Below are positions 31,486 through 37,563 of a DNA stretch of 37,563 nucleotides, piece after piece. Within the stretch, counting starts at the first letter, position 1. Every line of letters starts with the position of its first letter. The notes below the pieces were generated by a model that saw only the letters and a list, made by a program, of their open reading frames with translations, ran no database searches and was not told the origin of the DNA. A program made the position numbers and the translations under genes. Source of the DNA: a bacterium (lineage in GTDB: Bacteria > Ratteibacteria > UBA8468 > B48-G9 > DTJG01); assembly GCA_029552985.1 (NCBI GenBank), contig JAKPDB010000039.1, positions 1 to 37,563 on the forward strand, written 5' to 3'.

Positions 31486-32520
31486 TTATTCAAGAAGCGA
31501 GTTAATTTCTCCCAGATACCTTGCGTAAAAAGAAATGATGATAGACGCAACATAAACAGCAACAATTAGATATACCACCACAGGCACAATTTTTAAAATT
31601 GCTTCAACTGCAAGATTGACTTCATTTTGAAGGTGCCATGCTGCCTTATCAAGTGTTTCGTCAAGTCGACCGCTTGCTTGGCCTGTTGAAAACATTTCAA
31701 GAACAATTGAGGGTAAAAATACGTTGCCTGCAAACGCCTCTGTTAAACCCGAACCCTTTTCAACCCTTCCAAGCGCTCTGGAAATTTCCTTTTCAAAAAT
31801 TTTGTTGCCTGAAGATTCTGCGGCAAGTTTAATTGTTTCAGTGATTGAAACACCCGCAGAGTAAAGACAGTTAAATGCGTGCAAAAATCTGATAACAGCG
31901 ATGTTTTTGAAAAGTCGACCAAAACCAAGTGGAAGTTTGAAGGCAAGAGCATCTCTGATTTCTGTCATTTCAGGTCGAGAAAGTGTCTTGAAGGCAACAT
32001 AGATACCAAAGCCAGCGCCGTAAATGAGAATGAACATTGGAAGAATCCTTGCAAAAAAAGCAAAAACTGATTTTGTAAAAAGAAGAGGAACAGCGGGGAT
32101 AATAATTGCCGCGTGAAGAAGTATTGCAGGGTATATCATTCCTGCGACCAGCCGGTATTTCACATCCTGAAGCGACTCAAAATATAGAGCAAGTTTTTCC
32201 ATCAATTCTGCAAGATTTCCTGATATTTCTCCTGCTGAAACTGTTTTGATTTCAAGTTGACTGAATAACTTTTGCTGTTTTTCCATTGCCCTGGAGAAAG
32301 TTTCGCCTTTGAGAATGTCTGATAACAGAGTCTGTGAGATGTTCTCAATTGCCGAGTGTTTTTTCATCTGACTCAAAGCAGAAGTGATGGGAATACCTGC
32401 TTTCAGCATCACAGCCATCTGTCTATAGAAAAGGGCTTTTTTTTGATGTGCAGTCCAGAATTGAATAATTGAGCGCTTTATTTTCTCGGGCCGAAAATCG
32501 CTGTGCCAATCCTGATGCAT
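31486..32520 (-). CDS. Type II secretion/type IV pilus inner-membrane protein (GspF/PilC family)
   Basis: A 344-residue protein with two copies of the T2SSF domain: one at about 28-150 (FYRQMAVMLKAGIPITSALSQM ... EISGNLAELMEKLALYFE) and one at about 225-340 (FLHAFNCLYSAGVSITETIKLA ... GQASGRLDETLDKAAWHL). Three hydrophobic segments (about 135-155, 165-185, 310-335) anchor it. It would be the platform protein for assembling pseudopilins such as the one at 14411-15034, but no ATPase or other secretion gene is linked. It overlaps the YggS gene by 43 bp. A shorter start would remove the overlap, but no better start codon is visible. Confidence 0.85.
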   Translation of the reverse strand: MHQDWHSDFRPEKIKRSIIQFWTAHQKKALFYRQMAVMLKAGIPITSALSQMKKHSAIENISQTLLSDILKGETFSRAMEKQQKLFSQLEIKTVSAGEISGNLAELMEKLALYFESLQDVKYRLVAGMIYPAILLHAAIIIPAVPLLFTKSVFAFFARILPMFILIYGAGFGIYVAFKTLSRPEMTEIRDALAFKLPLGFGRLFKNIAVIRFLHAFNCLYSAGVSITETIKLAAESSGNKIFEKEISRALGRVEKGSGLTEAFAGNVFLPSIVLEMFSTGQASGRLDETLDKAAWHLQNEVNLAVEAILKIVPVVVYLIVAVYVASIIISFYARYLGEINSLLE

Positions 32521-33122
32521 GTCGCTCCTTCTTCAATGGCAATGCGCCAGGAGTCACTCATTCCCATTGAAAGGATTTTCATTTCAACATTTGGCAAAGA
32601 TAGGTTTTTCAAGTTATCAAAAAGGTTTTTTGTCAATCTGAAATACGGCCTGATATTTTCTGGATTTTCAACAAAAGGTCCCATTGTCATCAGCCCTGCC
32701 ACTGAAATATTGGGTAATGTGGAGATTTTTTTAATCAGGTCTTCAACCTGTTCAGGATATACACCTGACTTCTGGGGTTCTTTTGCGCTGTTCACCTCAA
32801 TAAGCACAGAAAACATATTTTTTGCATGTTTTGAAATTTCTCTCGCAAGTTCAAAAGAATCAACTGTTTCAATGATGTCAAAAATTTGAAGCGCCTTTTT
32901 TACTTTGTTTTTTTGGAGATGTCCGATAAGGTGCCAGGTAACAATTTTCCCGATTTCATTGAATTTTTTCTCTGCCTCCTGAATATAATTTTCACCAATA
33001 TGAGTAATCCCGCATTCAATGGCCTGTTTGATTTCTTCCACAGAGCGGGTTTTTGTCGCAGCGATAACCACTACATCTGGTGGAACTTCCTTCATAATTT
33101 TTTCAATATTTTCCCGTATCAT
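32478..33122 (-). CDS. YggS/PLPBP-family pyridoxal-phosphate protein
   Basis: A 214-residue PLP-binding protein of the alanine-racemase-like fold with the PLP lysine at Lys24 (VVVIAATKTRSVEEI), GENYIQEAEKKF, the WHLIGHLQKNKVKKAL motif and the closing LSMGMSDSWRIAIEEGATCIRIGTAIFG. Members keep PLP and amino-acid pools in balance and have no known catalytic reaction. It overlaps the radical SAM gene by 4 bp upstream and the GspF-like gene by 43 bp downstream, so these are probably one transcript. In many bacteria yggS sits beside pilus or division genes, as here. Confidence 0.92.
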   Translation of the reverse strand: MIRENIEKIMKEVPPDVVVIAATKTRSVEEIKQAIECGITHIGENYIQEAEKKFNEIGKIVTWHLIGHLQKNKVKKALQIFDIIETVDSFELAREISKHAKNMFSVLIEVNSAKEPQKSGVYPEQVEDLIKKISTLPNISVAGLMTMGPFVENPENIRPYFRLTKNLFDNLKNLSLPNVEMKILSMGMSDSWRIAIEEGATCIRIGTAIFGPRK

Positions 33123-33898
33123 ATCTTTTTACCCCTTCTTTTCATTGTGTCTTTCACGCTGATGGGCTGAACAACTTTTTTGTGCGCAGAATAAACTGAT
33201 AGAACTCTCAACCCTTCAAAAAGTTTTTCCAATTCATTAAAATGTTGTTGCGAAACCGGAGGGACTGAACTATCGCGAAGCGGAGTATTGAGATAAACAA
33301 TGTCAGGAGAAAGTTTTCTGCAAATTTCTGCAATTTGACTCATTTCTTTCAAGTTTTCTTCAATCGCCATCACCTGAATTGTAAATAGCCCCTGATAAAT
33401 TTTCCTGAAATCAGCAAGGTGATTGAGAATTGTGTCAAGTGTAATTCCGCAGCACGGACGGTTAATTTTTTCAAACGTTTCCTGTGTTGCTGCGTCTATT
33501 TTGAATGAAACAAGGTCCATTACACATAGGTCATCTCTAACCGATGGGTCTGTGATCGTGGTGCTATTGGTAAGAATCGCGCACCTACCCCTTTTTTCAT
33601 TTTTTATCCAGGTTGCAAGTTTTTTGAAGTCCTTAGCAAGAGTTGGTTCACCCCTGCCTGAAAATGTGTAATAGTCAATCTCAACTTCTGGCAATTGTTT
33701 CAGTTCTTCTATCACTGCTTCTGCTGGCACATAAATTTTTCTTTCGCATGTAAAAACGCCAGTTCTTCCTATCTGGCAATAAACACAGTCAAAAGAACAG
33801 ATTTTTTTCTCCTGGGATAACTGGTCAATGCCCAGGGAAGCGCCCAATCTCCAGGAACTGACAGGCCCATAGATATACCTGAAATTTTTCTCTTTCAT
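33119..33898 (-). CDS. Radical SAM protein, COG0731-like
   Basis: A 259-residue radical SAM protein. The start YGPVSSWRLGASLGIDQLSQ and the cluster motif CSFDCVYC (Cys34, Cys38, Cys41) followed by QIGRT are typical of the bacterial COG0731 group, which is related to wyosine-base enzymes but whose role in bacteria is not settled. TFSGRGEPTL (SAM-binding region) and NSTTI follow. The substrate is unknown. Its ATG overlaps the zero-frame stop of the sugar kinase gene (ATGA) and its stop overlaps the YggS start by 4 bp, so it lies mid-operon. Confidence 0.88.
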   Translation of the reverse strand: MKEKNFRYIYGPVSSWRLGASLGIDQLSQEKKICSFDCVYCQIGRTGVFTCERKIYVPAEAVIEELKQLPEVEIDYYTFSGRGEPTLAKDFKKLATWIKNEKRGRCAILTNSTTITDPSVRDDLCVMDLVSFKIDAATQETFEKINRPCCGITLDTILNHLADFRKIYQGLFTIQVMAIEENLKEMSQIAEICRKLSPDIVYLNTPLRDSSVPPVSQQHFNELEKLFEGLRVLSVYSAHKKVVQPISVKDTMKRRGKKI

Positions 33899-35424
33899 TT
33901 CTTTTTAGATCCGAGAATATAGTCAAACACTGTAGTTTTTATAAATTGCTGCGCCATCACATGGATCAAAGACATAAATTTCAGGAGATAAATTATTTTT
34001 TTGAAATATCTTTGTGTGATGGTCTCCTTTACTTCGGTTACAGCTTGATTTTGTGCGAGAACAACAACACAACCTCCCAGTCCTGCTCCTGTGATCTTTG
34101 CACCATATACTCCTGGAATTTCTTTCAAGCAATCAACGATAAAATCAATTTCCTTTGTGCTGCATGCATAGTGGCCGGGTTGCAGGTGGATATGCCAATC
34201 GTACTGATGGTTCTTTATTTTTTGTTTTAAAGAAAAAATCCTATGGTCATCCATATGCCACGCCCATGGATATTCTTTGCCATCTTCATACCTGGTAACT
34301 CTATCTCCATCATGGGAAATAAACATTAAATTACCAAAATTTTCGGCATCGCCTTTTAGCAAAAACTCTTTACAGATTCTACTTCTTTCACATTCAAAAA
34401 TTCCGTATGAGACAACATCCCGGATTCTATAGATGCCAGGGTCAGGATGAGTATTAAAAATTGTTTCCAGCCAATCCTTTGAGTCAGCAAAAATCTCAAG
34501 CAATTGATGTCTCGTGATGGTTTCAGGAATACTGAGCAATAAATCATAGATTTCTTCTGCATTTTTGAAGTTTTCCGAGTTAATATCTCTAATTCTCTGG
34601 ACATCTTGAAGTTTGTTTCCACACTTTCTTTTCAACAGTTGAAACCCAATTTCATAACTGGCAATTCTTTCATTAAAAATTCCTTTGGCAGCAGCACTTT
34701 TTTTTGCTTCAATCATTGAATTTATCAATATAATCTTTGTATCCTTGAAAAATGGGAAATATTCAAATTTGAATGGATAGAATTGCATATGGCAAATTTT
34801 GTTCTTCCTGCATAAGATCATTGCAGCATGGTCCCCCCAACCGCCCCTTGTCCCTACAAACCACTCTGACCTTCCCGCATACTCAATAAGTTGTTGCTCC
34901 GAAAGTTCTATATTGTTAACAAAACATGCTGCTATCATTGAGGCAGTGACAACTGCTGATGATGAACTTAACCCTGCTGCCTGAGGAATATCTCCCCAGC
35001 AGGCAAGGTTACATCCAATCAATCTTTTCTCAGGCATTTTGTGCTGAAGAAAAACAAATGGCGATTTTATGTAGTTTGTCCAGTGATGAGAGATTTTGTA
35101 ATTTTTTATTGCAGTTTCCCACTCTACTGATGCATCCGGAAGGTTTTCTCTTATATCAAACTCTGTCTTTTCATATGCCGGACTGAGATGTACTGCCACG
35201 GTTTTACTATCAGTCCTTTTTGAGCCAACAATCCAGAAATTTCTATCAAGTGCAACGTAATTGAGACACCCCCCCCTATGGTCAACATGAGTTCCAAGCA
35301 GGTTAACTCTACCTGGAACCCGAATCACAAATACATTTCTTTCTGAAAAATTTTGCCTGAAAAGATTGATAAGCCTGTCAATCAGAGGGTTTGCCTGAAT
35401 TTCGGACATTTCAAGGTTATGCAT
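33895..35424 (-). CDS. Galactokinase-family (GHMP) sugar kinase with a frameshift near the 3' end
   Basis: A GHMP kinase of the galactokinase type. The signature GRVNLLGTHVDHRGG (38-52) replaces the usual GEHTDYNGG, and resembles the GAHIDHQGG of plant galacturonokinase, so the sugar may be galacturonate or another relative rather than galactose. The ATP motif QAAGLSSSSA (148-157), the catalytic GGWGDH and GAGLGGCVVVL are present. The zero-frame C-terminus after QRYFKK (to 33895) is unlike the family. The -1 frame reads NNLSPEIYVFDPCDGAAIY and stops at 33923, which fits the family's closing strand. The switch lies at a seven-A run (33996-34002). So the functional product probably ends at 33923 after a -1 shift, unless the run is misread. 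Confidence 0.82.
   Translation of the reverse strand: MHNLEMSEIQANPLIDRLINLFRQNFSERNVFVIRVPGRVNLLGTHVDHRGGCLNYVALDRNFWIVGSKRTDSKTVAVHLSPAYEKTEFDIRENLPDASVEWETAIKNYKISHHWTNYIKSPFVFLQHKMPEKRLIGCNLACWGDIPQAAGLSSSSAVVTASMIAACFVNNIELSEQQLIEYAGRSEWFVGTRGGWGDHAAMILCRKNKICHMQFYPFKFEYFPFFKDTKIILINSMIEAKKSAAAKGIFNERIASYEIGFQLLKRKCGNKLQDVQRIRDINSENFKNAEEIYDLLLSIPETITRHQLLEIFADSKDWLETIFNTHPDPGIYRIRDVVSYGIFECERSRICKEFLLKGDAENFGNLMFISHDGDRVTRYEDGKEYPWAWHMDDHRIFSLKQKIKNHQYDWHIHLQPGHYACSTKEIDFIVDCLKEIPGVYGAKITGAGLGGCVVVLAQNQAVTEVKETITQRYFKKIIYLLKFMSLIHVMAQQFIKTTVFDYILGSKKK
33996..34002 (-). other. Seven-A run where the kinase frame shifts
   Basis: On the coding strand TTC AAA AAA ATA: seven A residues directly before the point where the conserved C-terminus moves to the -1 frame. 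Slipping back by one on the second AAA gives AAT AAT TTA (Asn-Asn-Leu). One missing A in the assembly would look the same. Confidence 0.65.
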
Positions 35425-35439
35425 TTTCTAATCCTGTTT

Positions 35440-36846
35440 TTATTCTTTCCTTGCGGCAAGGTCGCTACAACCAGGCGCATCCATCTGTTTTCTTGCAAGT
35501 TCAATAAGCCACTGTGGAAAACTTCCACCAGCATCTTTTATTGCAATGTCCATCAGTTTCTTTGCAATTTCAGGATACTGTGAAGCATAATTTTTCTTGA
35601 AGGCATCCTTTCCTTTTCTTTTGTAAAGAAGGATACCTGTCATATCCATTTTGAAATTCAACCACCACTGATCTGTGATTACTGTTGGATTTGGTCCCCA
35701 GCCAACTGTGACATGGTCCCTTATAGGTTGATTTTTTAGTGCCTTTTCAAGGAAGGTAATGCCATCAAGAGAAACTTCTAATTTCAACTTTGCCAATCGC
35801 AAAATTTCAACCGCAATATCATGATGCTGGACAAAAGTATCGCAAATTTTCCCTTTGTATTTTGCTCCTGGAAACCGTATCATCAGAGGAATTTCATAAA
35901 CCTCAGGCATTGAAGGATAGCCGCGTTTACCCATATAAGAACGGTCTCCAATGGAATGACCATGGTCAGCGGTAACAATCACAATGCTGGTGTCAAGAAG
36001 TCCCATCAGTTTCATACTTTCAATAAAAAAGCCAAACCACCTGTCGCACATTGTCACTTCACCACTATAATTTGCCTGGGTTCTTTTCAACAGGTACATA
36101 CCAAGTTGTTGTTCAGAATAGCCCGACTTAATTTGTTCAGGACCATTTTCTTTGAGATATAGTTTTCTGTAATACGGTGGCACTATCCATGGCTCGTGCG
36201 GGTCAAACGATTCTACCACAAGAAAAAACTTCTCAGCATCCTGATTTTGCTGGAGCCACTTTGTTGCTTCGCGAAAAACCCGTGGAGCAAAGAATTCTTC
36301 TTCATTTGTCCATCGATCGTGCATGTTCATGATGCACTGCTGGATAAACCTGATACTTCCTTCTGTTTGCAATTGTTTTGGAAGCCATCTGTCAATTTCT
36401 TCTTGAGTTAACCTTGGTCCTGAACGAGCAGGGTCAGTTTCCTGACCGCGCAAAAATGTCCACTGGTCAAAACCCCTCCAGAAATTTTTTGAGGGCTTGA
36501 ACATGTGATAAACATCTGAAATCAAAGCAGTGCGATAACCAGATTCCCGCAAAAGTTCTGCAACTGTTGGCTGGTCTTCTGGAATAGGACCCCATCCAGC
36601 AGCGCCAACAAAATCCCCTTTTAATCTGAAGTCACCATTGATAAATGGATATGTCCTTTTTCCAGTATAAAGAGCCCTTCTTGCTGGAAGGGTTGGCAAA
36701 GATTCAGGAAAGGCACTTGTAAAAACAATGGATTCCTGGGCAAATGTATCAAGGTGCGGAGTAAAAACTTTACCCCAGAATGGTTTTCCATAAAAACCAA
36801 TGCAATCCTTCCTCAAAGAATCAAACACAATGAGCACAATGTTCAT
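35440..36846 (-). CDS. Sulfatase-fold hydrolase with Thr at the nucleophile position
   Basis: A 468-residue protein of the alkaline-phosphatase/sulfatase superfamily without a signal peptide. The metal residues are recognisable: Asp9 (LIVFDSLRKD) and Asp294-His295 (TADHGHSIG). The nucleophile motif C/S-x-P-S/A-R, which must hold the Cys or Ser turned into formylglycine, reads TLPARRALYTG with Thr52. It therefore cannot be matured to formylglycine and may work through the Thr hydroxyl, as nucleotide pyrophosphatase/phosphodiesterases do, or act on phosphoesters rather than sulfate esters. The ATG at 36846 follows AAAGGAT. It is upstream of the sugar kinase on the same strand, 15 bp apart, so it may feed the same sugar pathway. 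Confidence 0.85.
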   Translation of the reverse strand: MNIVLIVFDSLRKDCIGFYGKPFWGKVFTPHLDTFAQESIVFTSAFPESLPTLPARRALYTGKRTYPFINGDFRLKGDFVGAAGWGPIPEDQPTVAELLRESGYRTALISDVYHMFKPSKNFWRGFDQWTFLRGQETDPARSGPRLTQEEIDRWLPKQLQTEGSIRFIQQCIMNMHDRWTNEEEFFAPRVFREATKWLQQNQDAEKFFLVVESFDPHEPWIVPPYYRKLYLKENGPEQIKSGYSEQQLGMYLLKRTQANYSGEVTMCDRWFGFFIESMKLMGLLDTSIVIVTADHGHSIGDRSYMGKRGYPSMPEVYEIPLMIRFPGAKYKGKICDTFVQHHDIAVEILRLAKLKLEVSLDGITFLEKALKNQPIRDHVTVGWGPNPTVITDQWWLNFKMDMTGILLYKRKGKDAFKKNYASQYPEIAKKLMDIAIKDAGGSFPQWLIELARKQMDAPGCSDLAARKE

Positions 36847-36993
36847 TTTTTATCCTTTTAGATGAAGGATTTTAGACCAATGATGAGAATTTTAACCTGA
36901 AAAACAAAAGATGACAAATCGAAAGGCGAGCAACAGTTAATAGTTTACAGTTGATAGTTATTAGTGAGAGGCGCAACTGCTACAAAGCGACGA
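36847..36993. other. AT-rich spacer between the sulfatase-fold gene and the CRISPR array
   Basis: No gene. It holds near-repeats of CAGTTAATAGTTTACAG/CAGTTGATAGTTATTAG (36933-36965). Given the direction of the array, this is trailer-side sequence and also the promoter region of the sulfatase-fold gene. No clear promoter boxes were found. Confidence 0.4.
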
Positions 36994-37563
36994 AGGACAA
37001 TCCCCTATCAAGCGGGTCTCATTTTCCGACAATGCAATCGGGTATCTTATACATACAAGGGAGGCGATGTCGCAATCCCCTATCAAGCGGGTCTCATTTT
37101 CCGACATTATTAAACTATAAGAACAAGATATGAAAATAATAAATGGTCGCAATCCCCTATCAAGCGGGTCTCATTTTCCGACAAAGAAACTACTACCACC
37201 GATAGAAAGAACCTGGGAATGTGTCGCAATCCCCTATCAAGCGGGTCTCATTTTCCGACTTGTTTAACATAAACGAGAATAATGACACCCCACTGAATGT
37301 GTCGCAATCCCCTATCAAGCGGGTCTCATTTTCCGACGTGGGGGAACGACTGTATCAAGCATGCCAGGAATTATTACGTCGCAATCCCCTATCAAGCGGG
37401 TCTCATTTTCCGACACCTGCTCACATAGTCAGGGAACTGATATCTTTGAAACTGTCGCAATCCCCTATCAAGCGGGTCTCATTTTCCGACAAAAGAAATT
37501 TATAAACACTGGAAATATTTCCTTAGAAAGTCGCAATCCCCTATCAAGCGGGTCTCATTTTCC
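36994..37563 (-). CRISPR. CRISPR array, eight 37-bp repeats seen, truncated at the right edge
   Basis: Repeats start at 36994, 37069, 37146, 37223, 37301, 37378, 37454 and 37530 (the last cut after 34 bases). Written on the plus strand each begins GTCGCAATCCCC and ends TTTTCCGAC. The seven spacers are 38-41 bp and all different. The first repeat differs from the rest only in its first four bases. Read on the minus strand the repeat ends in GATTGCGAC, like the ATTGAAAC-type 3' ends (crRNA 5' handles) of many type I and III repeats. So transcription probably runs leftward and the degenerate copy is the trailer-end repeat. The leader and cas genes must lie beyond the right edge. Confidence 0.97.

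Noticed and set aside
36951-37505. Open frames with repeated NPLSSGSHFPT or SQSPIKRVSFSD units
   Set aside because: These are translations of the CRISPR repeats, not proteins.

Overview
This is a gene-dense, moderately AT-rich bacterial segment, probably from an uncultured polysaccharide-degrading lineage. The main phylogenetic hint is a type II pseudopilin with an FTLIELLVV head and a late H..G..N....DGH motif, a type typical of Planctomycetes, Verrucomicrobia, Lentisphaerae and Omnitrophica-like bacteria. The many carbohydrate-active genes fit such a group, but I cannot name the phylum from this window.

Region 1 (about 1-11,100, almost all minus strand) is a carbohydrate locus. It reads from a single-domain response regulator (with a strong, apparently leaderless promoter) through an omega-amidase-like nitrilase, a PcRGLX/YetA-like (PL26-type) rhamnogalacturonan lyase-like protein, a cyclase-family protein, a Gfo/Idh/MocA-aldo/keto reductase fusion, and two large putative glycoside hydrolases. 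The last two genes are each preceded by a copy of the same intergenic sequence. A convergent partial gene at the left edge looks like the C-terminal end of an alpha-L-rhamnosidase-like protein. Together these suggest rhamnose/galacturonate-type polymer breakdown, which is an inference.

Region 2 (11,125-18,900) holds a HAD phosphatase-AIR synthase fusion, an overlapping Ser/Thr kinase and metallophosphoesterase pair, the pseudopilin, an AbiEii-like nucleotidyltransferase with a small antitoxin-like partner, and a GH38 alpha-mannosidase.

Region 3 (18,930-26,120, plus strand) holds a TauE/SafE permease, a Gfo/Idh/MocA oxidoreductase, a sugar-nucleotidyltransferase that appears to start at an AUU codon, tRNA-Arg(CCG), a cluster of palindromic repeats, lpd-lipA, an orphan solute-binding protein, a truncated gene remnant, and tRNA-Ser(CGA).

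Region 4 (26,098-29,363) is a small island in the 3' end of tRNA-Ser. It is bounded by an 18/20 direct repeat and carries an XRE regulator, a DNA methyltransferase, a PD-(D/E)xK-like nuclease and a protein with a HEPN-like RNAFAH motif. No integrase is visible. This is the best candidate for a little-described defence system in the window.

Region 5 (29,496-36,846, mostly minus strand) holds an ArsC/LMW-phosphatase homologue that has lost its catalytic Cys and Asp, an MFS transporter, a GspF/PilC protein, a YggS-type PLP protein, a COG0731-like radical SAM protein, a galactokinase-family sugar kinase with a frameshift at an A7 run, and a sulfatase-fold enzyme with Thr in place of the formylglycine Cys/Ser.

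Region 6 (36,994 to the end) is a CRISPR array of at least eight 37-bp repeats. Its repeat polarity and its degenerate left-hand repeat place the leader beyond the right edge. No cas genes are present.
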